A stretch of DNA of 64,000 bases from assembly GCF_902498915.1 (NCBI RefSeq), contig NZ_CABVLQ010000001.1, one strand, 5' to 3'. This DNA comes from Escherichia ruysiae (GTDB lineage Bacteria; Pseudomonadota; Gammaproteobacteria; Enterobacterales; Enterobacteriaceae). Both the position numbers and the translations under genes were made by a program. The notes under the pieces are model-generated. The model worked only from the letters and a program-made list of their open reading frames with translations. It ran no database searches and was not told the DNA's origin. This document shows positions 1-7,672 of this stretch, piece by piece; positions within the stretch are counted from its first letter, which is position 1, and every line of letters starts with the position of its first letter.

Positions 1-213
1 ACCTGTTTTAATCTTGAAGAGTTGCCGGTAAAACACTGGGCGATGTCGATGGCACAAAAGCACGTGCTGGTTGTCGACCACAGTAAGTTTGGCAAGGTAC
101 GTCCGGCGCGCATGGGCGAGCTGAAACGCTTTGATATTGTGGTGAGCGATTGTTGTCCGGAAGATGAGTATGTGAAGTATGCGCAGGCGCAGCGTATTAA
201 GTTGATGTATTAA
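1..213 (+). CDS. deoR: DeoR repressor, C-terminal end (partial)
   Basis: The reading frame is open from base 1 and ends at a TAA at 211-213, giving the last 70 residues of a protein whose start lies left of the window. The residues match the end of E. coli DeoR, the deoxyribose-5-phosphate-responsive repressor of nucleoside catabolism genes. This part belongs to the sugar-phosphate-binding effector domain; the DNA-binding helix-turn-helix is outside the window. The following gene, dacC, converges on it. Confidence 0.93.
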   Translation, partial: TCFNLEELPVKHWAMSMAQKHVLVVDHSKFGKVRPARMGELKRFDIVVSDCCPEDEYVKYAQAQRIKLMY

Positions 214-222
214 TGACGCATA

Positions 223-250
223 ACCGGATGACGTTTCCGCGCCATCCGGT
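223..250. terminator. Inverted repeat between convergent deoR and dacC
   Basis: The arms ACCGGATG (223-230) and CATCCGGT (243-250) are perfectly complementary across a 12-nt loop. They sit 10 bases after the deoR stop and 10 bases before the dacC stop. There is no clear T-run on either side, so this may be a weak bidirectional terminator or a REP-like stem. Confidence 0.5.
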
Positions 251-260
251 CATCAGAAGA

Positions 261-1463
261 TTAAGAGAACCAGCTGCCGAACCACTGATGGAATTTCATC
301 ATCACGAAGTCCCACATCCGACCAAAGAACCCACCCTCTTCCACATTTTCCATCACGATCAGCGGACGCTGTTCAATAGATTTACCGTTAAGCTGGAAAT
401 CAATGGTGCCGACAACCTGACCTTTTTTCAGCGGCGCGGTGAGCTGCGGTTCCGTTAACGTATAACTCGCTTTCAGGTTTTTCAGTTGCCCGCGTGGGAT
501 GGTCACTGATCCCCCTTCGCCTGCGCCGAGATTCACTTCGCTCTTATCACCGAACCAGACGCGCTGAGTCACAAAGGTGGCATCAGGTTTAATTGGCGTC
601 ACGGTTTCAAAAAAGCGAAAGCCCCAGGTCAGTAATTTCTCAGACTCATTAAAACGGATGCGGTCAGTTTTTGCCCCCAGCACTACGGAGATTAAACGCA
701 TATCACCCTGGGTAGCCGAAGCAACCAGATTATATCCCGCACCTGCCGTGGTTCCGGTCTTCATGCCATCAACATTCAGATTGCTGCTCCACAGCAGACG
801 ATTACGGTTAGGCTGACGAATTTTGTTAAAGGTAAACTCTTTCTCTTTATGAATAGCGTACTCTTCCGGCACATCGTGGATTAACGCTTTACCCAGCAAT
901 GCCATATCGCGCGCGGTACTGAATTGCCCCGGCGCATCCAGACCGTGCACCGTCTGGAAGGTGGTGTTGGTCAGGCCCAGTTTTTTGGCATAACCATTCA
1001 TCAAACCAATAAATGACTCCTGACTCCCGGCAACGTAATCGGCCAACGCAATACAGGCGTCATTACCGGACTGGATAATCACACCTTTGTTCAAATCCGC
1101 CACCGAAACCTGATCGCCCGGTTTGAGGAACATTACCGACGAACCGCGCAGTGCCGGGTTTCCCGTCGCCCAGGCATCTTTACCGACCGTCACCATATCG
1201 GTGAGTTTGATCTTATCGGCCTTAAGCGCCTGCCCAACCACATAGCTGGTCATGATTTTAGTCAGACTCGCGGGATCCAGTTTCTCATCCGCATTGCCTT
1301 CTGCCAGCACTTTACCGCTGGCGTAATCCATTAAAATCCATGCACGCGCATCCACGCTCGGCGCTTCAACGGTTTGTTCTGCCGCGAATGCCGTTGGGGC
1401 AAAAAGGAATAAAAATGCAGAACCCGCTGCAAGACCACGAAGGAAAGAGGAGTATTGCGTCAT
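261..1463 (-). CDS. dacC: D-alanyl-D-alanine carboxypeptidase DacC (PBP6)
   Basis: This low-molecular-mass penicillin-binding protein of about 400 aa trims the terminal D-Ala from peptidoglycan pentapeptides in the periplasm. A signal peptide occupies residues 1-27. The three active-site motifs of the serine DD-peptidase fold are present: SLTK at 66-69, SGN at 132-134 and KTG at 235-237. The C-terminus ends in an amphipathic helix containing MMKFHQWFGSW, typical of PBP5/6 membrane anchoring. An in-frame ATG 21 bases further upstream (1484) has no ribosome-binding site. The ATG at 1463 follows GGGTGG and gives the usual family length. The gene converges on deoR and diverges from gstB. Confidence 0.95.
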   Translation of the reverse strand: MTQYSSFLRGLAAGSAFLFLFAPTAFAAEQTVEAPSVDARAWILMDYASGKVLAEGNADEKLDPASLTKIMTSYVVGQALKADKIKLTDMVTVGKDAWATGNPALRGSSVMFLKPGDQVSVADLNKGVIIQSGNDACIALADYVAGSQESFIGLMNGYAKKLGLTNTTFQTVHGLDAPGQFSTARDMALLGKALIHDVPEEYAIHKEKEFTFNKIRQPNRNRLLWSSNLNVDGMKTGTTAGAGYNLVASATQGDMRLISVVLGAKTDRIRFNESEKLLTWGFRFFETVTPIKPDATFVTQRVWFGDKSEVNLGAGEGGSVTIPRGQLKNLKASYTLTEPQLTAPLKKGQVVGTIDFQLNGKSIEQRPLIVMENVEEGGFFGRMWDFVMMKFHQWFGSWFS

Positions 1464-1709
1464 AAATGCCACCCGAGTATCCATTCAAAAAAAATACGTT
1501 ATATCGCCGTATGATAAGTTCGGTGATTAATAACGCACACACAAGTTTAAAGAAACCGTAAGTTGGTAAAGTTTTTAAAGTTTATGCAATATCCTGCCGC
1601 TTCGCTGCTTCTGGCGTCATTTTTTTACTCGCTGTTGCTTAAAAGTTAACTTTACTTCACCATCGGAGTCCTGTTCAGCCTGTGGCTGCCTGTCGGAAAA
1701 GGGGTGAGT

Positions 1710-2336
1710 ATGATTACGTTGTGGGGTCGGAATAATTCAACCAACGTTAAAAAAGTGTTGCTGACGCTCGAAGAACTGGAACTGCCTTATGAGCAAATTT
1801 TGGCGGGTCGTGAGTTTGGGGTAAACCATGACGCCGATTTTCTGGCGATGAACCCTAACGGGCTGGTGCCGCTGTTGCGTGATGACGAAAGTGATTTAAT
1901 TCTTTGGGAATCAAACGCCATTGTCCGCTATCTGGCGGCACAGTACGGGCAAGAACGTCTGTGGATCGACTCACCGGCACGTCGCGCAGAAGCCGAAAAG
2001 TGGATGGACTGGGCAAACCAGACGCTCAGCAATGCCCATCGTGGGATCCTGATGGGATTAGTCAGAACGCCACCAGAAGAACGTAATCAGGCCGCCATTG
2101 ATGCCAGCTGCAAAGAGTGCGATGCCCTGTTTGCCCTACTCGATGCGGAACTGGCAAAAGTAAAATGGTTTTCTGGCGACGAGTTTGGTGTGGGCGATAT
2201 CGCTATCGCACCGTTTATTTACAATTTGTTTAACGTTGGCCTGACCTGGACACCGCGTCCGAATCTGCAACGCTGGTATCAGCAACTCACCGAACGCCCC
2301 GCAGTGCGCAAAGTGGTGATGATCCCCGTTAGCTAA
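1710..2336 (+). CDS. gstB: Glutathione S-transferase GstB
   Basis: This cytosolic glutathione S-transferase of 208 aa has an N-terminal thioredoxin-like domain (about 1-80) with the SNAIVRYL glutathione-site segment, and an all-helical C-terminal domain. In E. coli GstB is known to act on haloacetates such as bromoacetate. A GTG six bases upstream (1704) is in frame, but AAAAGGGG at 1697-1704 is placed for the ATG at 1710. The stop overlaps the 3' end of the convergent yliI by 4 bases. Confidence 0.94.
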   Translation: MITLWGRNNSTNVKKVLLTLEELELPYEQILAGREFGVNHDADFLAMNPNGLVPLLRDDESDLILWESNAIVRYLAAQYGQERLWIDSPARRAEAEKWMDWANQTLSNAHRGILMGLVRTPPEERNQAAIDASCKECDALFALLDAELAKVKWFSGDEFGVGDIAIAPFIYNLFNVGLTWTPRPNLQRWYQQLTERPAVRKVVMIPVS

Positions 2337-3448
2337 TTGCGTGGGCTAACTTTGAGTAATTCCCCGTTGGACTCGTCGGTGAGAACGTATAAATAACCGT
2401 CGGGTCCTGTGCGAACGTCACGAATTCGCTGCCCCCTGTCCGTTAATATGCGGCCATCTTCCGTCACTTTGTCGCCTTTGACGCTCATCACGATGACATC
2501 TTTATCTTTCAGCGCGCCAATAAATAATTTTTGCTGCCACTGGGGGAATTTGTCACTGTTATAGAAGGCCATACCGCTCACGGCGGGCGAATCTTTCCAG
2601 TAAAAAACCGGTTGCTCGGTTCCGGCGACGATTTCCCCTTTTGCTTCCGGTATTTTAAAACCTGAGTAATTAATGCCCCAGGTTGCCAGCGGCCAACCGT
2701 AGTTTTTGCCTTTTTGCGGGATATTAATTTCATCACCACCGCGCGGGCCATGTTCATTCAGCCACAGCGCATTACTCCACGGATTCATCGCCATCCCTTG
2801 CGGGTTACGAATGCCATAAGACCAGATCCCGGCTCGCGCACCGGATTCGTTTACAAAGGGATTATCATCCGGGATCTCGCCCTGTTCGGTCAGACGCACC
2901 AGTTTGCCCTGTAATTTATCCAGATCTTGCGCCGTCAGACGCTGATTGTTTTCGCCCAGAGCAACAAAAAGATAACCGTTACCGTCGAAGACCAGCCGCC
3001 CGCCAAAATGGTTGCCGGTAGAAAGTTTTGGTGTCTGGCGAAAGACAGTGCGGAAGTCGGTCACTTTTGAGAGATCATCACTTAAGCGGCCATACCCCAC
3101 GGCAGTTCCGGCTTTGCCATCATCGCCAACTTCGGAATAACTTAACCAGATGCGGCGCGACTGGGCAAAATCAGGCGCTAATGCCACATCCAGCAGGCCG
3201 CCCTGCCCGCGCGCCCAGACTTCCGGCACACCGACAAGCGGCGCAGATAATCCTTTTCCTGCTTGCCAGTGACGCAACTCGCCACCGCGCAGGGTGATTA
3301 ACATGCCGTGATTATCAGGTAAAAAGGCCAGCGCCCACGGATGGTCGAGTTTGTCTTGCAGTACTTCGACATTTACCGGCGCGGGAGCCGCCCAGAGAGC
3401 GGAAGAAACACAGAGAAAGGGCACAAGGAAAAGGGATTGTCGATGCAT
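2333..3448 (-). CDS. yliI: PQQ-dependent aldose sugar dehydrogenase YliI
   Basis: This 371-aa protein belongs to the soluble glucose/sorbosone dehydrogenase family, a six-bladed beta-propeller that binds pyrroloquinoline quinone and Ca2+. A signal peptide (about residues 1-20, ending ALWA) sends it to the periplasm. Family landmarks include the HPWALAF segment near residue 36, GNHFGGRL and NEHGPRGGDEIN. The E. coli protein (Asd) oxidises aldoses when PQQ is supplied, since E. coli does not make PQQ. It overlaps the convergent gstB by 4 bases. Confidence 0.94.
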   Translation of the reverse strand: MHRQSLFLVPFLCVSSALWAAPAPVNVEVLQDKLDHPWALAFLPDNHGMLITLRGGELRHWQAGKGLSAPLVGVPEVWARGQGGLLDVALAPDFAQSRRIWLSYSEVGDDGKAGTAVGYGRLSDDLSKVTDFRTVFRQTPKLSTGNHFGGRLVFDGNGYLFVALGENNQRLTAQDLDKLQGKLVRLTEQGEIPDDNPFVNESGARAGIWSYGIRNPQGMAMNPWSNALWLNEHGPRGGDEINIPQKGKNYGWPLATWGINYSGFKIPEAKGEIVAGTEQPVFYWKDSPAVSGMAFYNSDKFPQWQQKLFIGALKDKDVIVMSVKGDKVTEDGRILTDRGQRIRDVRTGPDGYLYVLTDESNGELLKVSPRN

Positions 3449-3528
3449 AACGCCTCCGGATTGACTCTGGCTTAAAGCGTAGTCAGTGGAGGAGATGACA
3501 AATTCATTTTTACAAAAACTTAAACATG

Positions 3529-3553
3529 AAGGGGGAGACGCTTTCTCCCCCTT
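3529..3553 (-). terminator. Rho-independent terminator after bssR
   Basis: A 10-bp GC-rich stem, AAGGGGGAGA (3529-3538) pairing with TCTCCCCCTT (3544-3553), starts just past the bssR stop. On the minus strand it is followed by a moderately T-rich stretch. Confidence 0.7.
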
Positions 3554-3558
3554 AGTTT

Positions 3559-3942
3559 TCAGGCCTGCGCAAGCATGGTGTGCTTTTCAAGGCTCTGGAT
3601 ACTCAGCGTTAAGCTCATCAGACAATTTTCAAGCTTATCGGCGTTGACGGTAATAACAGTCGGGCAATCATGATGCCCACTCATCAAACATACTGCGGCT
3701 GTCGCTAATGCTTCTTCAGCATGATGAAGAGCACTCCACTCTTCCTGATCCAGATGAAGATTCAACCGCAGCGATTTATCGTGCAGTTCGCGATTCAGTT
3801 TAAAAAAGTTATCTCGTAGATGATTGCTTTCGCTGACGGACATGTATCCTTTGGCCTTCCTCAGTTGCACATATGCGGCGAGGTCAACTCTTGCATCGAT
3901 CAACCGGTTAAGTAGATCGCTTCGCTGTCTGTCAACGAACAT
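3559..3942 (-). CDS. bssR: Biofilm regulator BssR
   Basis: This small helical protein of 127 aa matches E. coli BssR (YliH), reported to influence biofilm formation through indole and autoinducer-2 signalling and catabolite control. No DNA-binding motif is visible. A start 33 bases upstream (3975) is possible, but the ATG at 3942 follows GGAGGATCGAAGT, a strong ribosome-binding site, and gives the known length. Its upstream neighbour in the same direction is the accessory galactosidase gene. I do not recall that gene at this position in K-12, where rimO follows. Confidence 0.93.
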   Translation of the reverse strand: MFVDRQRSDLLNRLIDARVDLAAYVQLRKAKGYMSVSESNHLRDNFFKLNRELHDKSLRLNLHLDQEEWSALHHAEEALATAAVCLMSGHHDCPTVITVNADKLENCLMSLTLSIQSLEKHTMLAQA

Positions 3943-4046
3943 ACTTCGATCCTCCTCTTTGCAGCCTTTGTGCAATTAAATAGTATGGCTACTTTTTGTA
4001 CAAAATGCTGTCAGGGATCAATACTTCACATTTTATTAATAAGAAT

Positions 4047-6101
4047 TTACATTATTTCTCTTTCCAGCACCTCGCATCCCCACGGAGCCAGTTCTAAGTC
4101 TTGTGAACAAGCTTTACCTGTTTCCGCCACTCGCCACGCTCCAGGAAGCACAATATTTTGTACATGAGCAGTGTAGTTTTGTACAAAAACCCATTCCTGA
4201 TCGCCGTCTGTCCGACGCGTTGCAATAACGCCAGCAGGAAGTTCAGTAGCAAGTGCTTTTGGGAGATGAAGTGTGTTGATCAACATCGCGGCAAACGCTT
4301 GATGAAATAACGCATCATTACGCGAAGCCACATAGAAAGCTCGACCTTGTCCGACGTGATTTACCGTTAACGCAGGCGTACCCGCATAAAAATCCTCGCC
4401 ATAGCGCGCCAGAACCTGTGCACCTTCGGCGTGAATAACCGCACATAATTCCCGTGCCTGCCATTGCCCCTGCAGTCCATATGCATTCGGCTCACAGATA
4501 ACTTCGTTATGCTGATAATCATTAAGGCTATCAATCTCTTCAGCCCACACACCCATCAGGTCACGCAACGGGCCAGGGAACCCACCCAGGTGACATAAAT
4601 CGGTTTCATTGACAATCCCGGACCAGTAAGTGGTGACAAAATTGCCACCAGCGTCAACATAGGCGCGAGCACGAGCAGCAAATCCATCGCGAACCATATA
4701 GAGCATTGGGGCAATAACTAACTGATAACCCGTAAGATCACAATCAGCATTGATAATATCGACCGCCACGCCCTGCTCCCAGAAAGGTCGGTAATGCTCC
4801 ACTACCGTTTGCTCGTAGTGAATACCGCAATTGCGCGGCCCGGCAGCATCATTGACCGCCCAGCGGTTTTCCCAGTCGAAAATAATGGCAACTTTTGCCT
4901 GCGTTTTCGTCCCAACCAATTGGTTAAGATGAGCCAGCCGTTGCCCCAGTTGTATGACTTCGCGCCCGGTACGCGTCTCCAGATGACCGACATGATCAAC
5001 TACCGCACCATGAAACTTCTCCACGGCGCCACGACTCTTACGCCACTGAAAATAGTGCACGCCGTCTGCGCCGTGAGCGACGGCCTGTAAGGAAGAAAGA
5101 ATATTCATTCCCGGCTTTTTCAATTTGCTGGTTGGCTGCCAGCTTGTCTGGCTGGGCGTGGATTCCATCAGAATAAACGGTTTATTTTTCAAGGTACGCA
5201 TCAGGTCGTGATACATCGCTGTTTTACAGGCAACGGCGCGTTCATCTTCCTGTTTATGCCACATGGGATAGCTATCCCAACTCACAAAATCAACCACTTC
5301 GGCTAATGCCCAGTAGTTGTAGTCATTGAAATACCACATAAAATTGGTCGTCGCAGGTAAATCTGGGCGTTCAGCTTTTAACGGCGCGATCTCCATTTGG
5401 TAGAACTCTTTTACCTGCGATGTGACAAAGCGCCGCCAGTCAAGATTCAAACCGTGGTTAGACATCTCACCTAATGGGGAAGGCGATTCAATTTGTGACC
5501 AGTCACTGTATGTATGGCTCCAGAAGCCAGTCCACCATGCCTGATTAAGCGCCTCAAGAGTGGTGTAACGAGTCTGCAACCAACGGCGAAACGCCTGTTG
5601 GCATCCCTTACAATGACACTCTCCGCCATATTCATTACTGATATGCCACCCCAGAACCGCCGGATGATTGGCGTATCGCTGCGCCAGCTTACGGTTAATT
5701 TGCGTCACTTTATCTTTATACACTGACGAAGAAAGGCAATGATTATGGCGACCTCCGTGAAGCATTTTCTCGCGTGAGGCGCTAACTCTCAGAACCTCTG
5801 GATAACGAGCTGCAAGCCAGGCGGGTTTTGCTCCGCTTGGTGTTGCGAGGAAGACAGAAATCCCGCCAGCATGAAGTTTATCCAGCACTTCATCCAGCCA
5901 GTCAAAGCGATACTCCCCCTCTGTGGGTTCCAGCATTGACCAGCTAAAAATGCCCACCGACATGGTGTTACAACCAGCCTGTTGCATCATGGCGATATCT
6001 TTCTCCAGAATCTCAGGGACATGTAACCATTGCTCCGGATTGTAATCAGCACCATGAAGTAACCATGGGGCTCTGGGGATGATCGGTGGGTGCTTGTCCA
6101 T
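4047..6101 (-). CDS. GH42 beta-galactosidase (accessory cassette)
   Basis: This 684-aa protein is full length for glycoside hydrolase family 42. An N-terminal TIM barrel (about 15-390) is followed by a trimerisation domain and a short C-terminal beta domain. The likely acid/base is E157 in HISNE, and the likely nucleophile is E313 in ILMES. C122, C162, C164 and C167 reproduce the spacing of the zinc-binding cysteines known in Thermus GH42. There is no signal peptide, so it should hydrolyse imported beta-galactosides in the cytoplasm. It is unrelated to GH2 LacZ. CAGGAG precedes the ATG. A lac-operator-like site lies 31 bases upstream, and a LacI-like regulator gene is divergent. Base composition resembles its neighbours, so the source is probably enterobacterial. 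The natural substrate (lactose, galacto-oligosaccharide or plant galactan fragments) cannot be read from sequence. Confidence 0.92.
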   Translation of the reverse strand: MDKHPPIIPRAPWLLHGADYNPEQWLHVPEILEKDIAMMQQAGCNTMSVGIFSWSMLEPTEGEYRFDWLDEVLDKLHAGGISVFLATPSGAKPAWLAARYPEVLRVSASREKMLHGGRHNHCLSSSVYKDKVTQINRKLAQRYANHPAVLGWHISNEYGGECHCKGCQQAFRRWLQTRYTTLEALNQAWWTGFWSHTYSDWSQIESPSPLGEMSNHGLNLDWRRFVTSQVKEFYQMEIAPLKAERPDLPATTNFMWYFNDYNYWALAEVVDFVSWDSYPMWHKQEDERAVACKTAMYHDLMRTLKNKPFILMESTPSQTSWQPTSKLKKPGMNILSSLQAVAHGADGVHYFQWRKSRGAVEKFHGAVVDHVGHLETRTGREVIQLGQRLAHLNQLVGTKTQAKVAIIFDWENRWAVNDAAGPRNCGIHYEQTVVEHYRPFWEQGVAVDIINADCDLTGYQLVIAPMLYMVRDGFAARARAYVDAGGNFVTTYWSGIVNETDLCHLGGFPGPLRDLMGVWAEEIDSLNDYQHNEVICEPNAYGLQGQWQARELCAVIHAEGAQVLARYGEDFYAGTPALTVNHVGQGRAFYVASRNDALFHQAFAAMLINTLHLPKALATELPAGVIATRRTDGDQEWVFVQNYTAHVQNIVLPGAWRVAETGKACSQDLELAPWGCEVLEREIM

Positions 6102-6132
6102 GCTGACTCCTGAATTGTTTTAAACAGACAAA

Positions 6133-6153
6133 AAATGTTATTCGTTCACAAGG
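6133..6153 (-). promoter_or_regulatory. lac-type operator before the GH42 gene
   Basis: Aligned with the reverse complement of lacO1, this 21-mer matches at 16 positions; the core reads ATGTTATTCGTTCACAA. The near-perfect half TTCACAA is the distal LacI half-site. The element lies 31 bases upstream of the galactosidase start, about +9 from the predicted transcript start. The neighbouring LacI relative carries the same recognition-helix residues as LacI, which makes it the expected binder. This is inferred from recalled lacO1 sequence and not tested. Confidence 0.7.
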
Positions 6154-6157
6154 ATAT

Positions 6158-6220
6158 CATCTAGTAATTAATTGCTTCGCTATGCAAGGAATGTCCGGCA
6201 AGAATGTGATCAAGTACGCG
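6158..6220 (-). promoter_or_regulatory. Putative CRP-dependent promoter of the GH42 gene
   Basis: On the minus strand a weak -35 box TTGCAT (6182-6187) and a weak -10 box TAGATG (6158-6163) are 18 bp apart. A CRP-like element at 6205-6220 has one perfect half (TGTGA on the plus strand) and one poor half. Its centre is exactly 25.5 bp upstream of the -35 box, as in the lac promoter. The predicted transcript start is near 6151. Confidence 0.45.
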
Positions 6221-6274
6221 TTTTTTCCCTTCAAACAGGTTCGTCGGTTCAGCTTACCAGCACTGAGACAGGTG

Positions 6275-6295
6275 AGCGTGATACGTATGACATTC
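6275..6295. promoter_or_regulatory. Possible auxiliary operator half-site before the lacI-like gene
   Basis: The 12-mer ACGTATGACATT (6283-6294) is repeated exactly inside the operator before the permease gene (7567-7578). Only one half resembles a lac half-site here; the left half does not match. It overlaps the region just upstream of a TATACT -10-like box (6303-6308) for the regulator gene, so it could mediate autorepression or DNA looping. Confidence 0.35.
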
Positions 6296-6335
6296 ACTGC
6301 GGTATACTGTGACAAATCTTTTAGCCGGGGCGAAT

Positions 6336-7418
6336 ATGAAAACCAAAGCTGCAACCCTTGCCGATGTTGCTCGTCATGCCAATGTTTCTTATCAGACAGT
6401 GTCGCGGGTGCTTAACAATTCAGCGAACGTGTCTGCCAAAACACGTCAAAAAATTGAACAAGCCATTGCCGAACTTAAATACGTTCCAAATCGCGTAGCT
6501 CAACAGTTGGTAGGGAAAGAGAGCAAAACGATCGGGCTGGTTACAACTTCGCTCGCCCTACATGCCCCCTCGCAAATTGCGGCAGCAGTGAAAAAATATG
6601 CAGGAAAACAGGGATATCAGGTGCTGATATCCATGATTGATGATGTTGATATTAAAGGTATTCAGGCTGCAATTAATGACTTAAAAGCACAACGGGTAAC
6701 AAAGATTATTATCAACGCACCACTGGAAACGGCATTGGCTGAAACTCTGGTTGCTGAAAACAGCGATGTATTATGTCTGTTTCTCGACGTGGATCCTTAT
6801 AGCCCGGTGTTTAACGTCACCTTTAATCCCGCAGAAGGTGCACGCGCCAGCGTGAAATATCTTTACGATTTGGGGCATCGTCAATTTTGCCTGATCTCTG
6901 GCCCAGAAAACTCAGTACCGGCGCGGCTACGACTCAATACCTGGCGCGATACCCTCTCCTCACTCCAACTGACGCCGCTGGCCATTCATTACGGTAGTTG
7001 GGACGCTCAAAGCGGCTATCTGGCGACGTTACAGATGCTACGTGAAACGCCACAGGCGACCGCTCTTCTGATCGCCAATGATCAGATGGCATTGGGGGCG
7101 TTAAGCGCCTTACATCAACAAAAACGTAAAATCCCGCAAGATATTTCTGTCATTGGCTATGACGACACTTATGAGAGTGCGTTTTTTGAACCTTCGCTAA
7201 CGACCGTCGCAATCGACTTTGATTTACAAGGGAAAATTGCCGTTCAACAGATTTTACAGCCGGACGATGAACACGCGATGCTCCGCTCTTCAACCATCCT
7301 TCCCAGTCGCCTGGTCGTGCGTAACTCTGCTGGCCCTCTGCACTCACCACAGACAGATCTGATGAATATTGCTGAACACCTTCGCACACTGGCGGATGAG
7401 CTAACACGCAAGGCATAA
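6336..7418 (+). CDS. LacI-family repressor closely related to LacI
   Basis: This 360-aa repressor has an N-terminal helix-turn-helix whose recognition segment SYQTVSRV is the same as in LacI (Y19, Q20 and R24 correspond to LacI Y17, Q18 and R22). A hinge NRVAQQL follows, then a periplasmic-binding-protein-like core. Inducer-pocket positions of LacI are kept: Asp in LFLDV, the second Arg of ARLR, Trp in GSWD, Asn in ANDQMALG, Asp in GYDDT and Phe in DFDLQG. The C-terminus carries a leucine heptad helix (NIAEHLRTLADEL), the feature that makes LacI a tetramer. A GTG start at 6309 is in frame, but GGGG before the ATG at 6336 fits better. It probably represses the divergent GH42 gene and the downstream permease in response to a galactoside inducer. 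Confidence 0.9.
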   Translation: MKTKAATLADVARHANVSYQTVSRVLNNSANVSAKTRQKIEQAIAELKYVPNRVAQQLVGKESKTIGLVTTSLALHAPSQIAAAVKKYAGKQGYQVLISMIDDVDIKGIQAAINDLKAQRVTKIIINAPLETALAETLVAENSDVLCLFLDVDPYSPVFNVTFNPAEGARASVKYLYDLGHRQFCLISGPENSVPARLRLNTWRDTLSSLQLTPLAIHYGSWDAQSGYLATLQMLRETPQATALLIANDQMALGALSALHQQKRKIPQDISVIGYDDTYESAFFEPSLTTVAIDFDLQGKIAVQQILQPDDEHAMLRSSTILPSRLVVRNSAGPLHSPQTDLMNIAEHLRTLADELTRKA

Positions 7419-7435
7419 AAGTAATACGTTCCCAT

Positions 7436-7473
7436 AAAAAGATTTAGTGATCTATTTCGCTAAATCTTTTTTA
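7436..7473 (+). terminator. Terminator after the lacI-like gene
   Basis: The arms AAAAAGATTTAG (7436-7447) and CTAAATCTTTTT (7460-7471) form a 12-bp stem ending in a T-run, 17 bases after the regulator stop. It separates the regulator transcript from the permease promoter. The AT-rich stem could also work for leftward transcripts. Confidence 0.75.
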
Positions 7474-7487
7474 TTACCAGCAATAAT

Positions 7488-7503
7488 TGTGATGCAAATC
7501 GCA
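7488..7503 (+). promoter_or_regulatory. CRP binding site of the permease promoter
   Basis: TGTGATGCAAATCGCA matches the CRP consensus TGTGA-N6-TCACA at 9 of 10 defined positions. Its centre is 25.5 bp upstream of the candidate -35 box at 7521, the class I spacing of the lac promoter. It predicts cAMP-CRP activation, that is, glucose repression of galactoside uptake. Confidence 0.65.
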
Positions 7504-7520
7504 AACATTCATTTAACACA

Positions 7521-7550
7521 TTGCCTAATCATCGCACTCAGGGTCAGAGT
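7521..7550 (+). promoter_or_regulatory. Putative permease promoter
   Basis: TTGCCT (7521-7526) and a poor -10 CAGAGT (7545-7550) are 18 bp apart, like the weak activator-dependent lac promoter. The predicted start is near 7557. The -10 match is only 3 of 6, so the call rests mainly on the spacing to the CRP site and the operator. Confidence 0.4.
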
Positions 7551-7558
7551 AAAAATGA

Positions 7559-7579
7559 AATTGTTAACGTATGACATTT
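7559..7579 (+). promoter_or_regulatory. lac-type operator before the permease gene
   Basis: This 21-mer matches lacO1 at 16 of 21 positions; the left half AATTGTTAAC is nearly the LacI right half-site. The TGT and ACA boxes have the same separation as in lacO1. Its centre is about +13 from the predicted transcript start (lac O1 is at +11). The natural binder is the LacI-like protein encoded upstream. Confidence 0.65.
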
Positions 7580-7672
7580 TACGGAGATGCATACCAAAAC
7601 AATAACCAGTAAGCACAGCGAATGCCTGTGCCAACGGTAAATGACCCAACGCCAGTGATTGAGGATATGGCT

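Noticed and set aside
6113..6133. A first candidate operator, AATTGT...ACAA, just before the GH42 gene
   Set aside because: Only 10 of 21 positions match lacO1; the site at 6133-6153 matches 16 of 21 and sits where an operator is expected.
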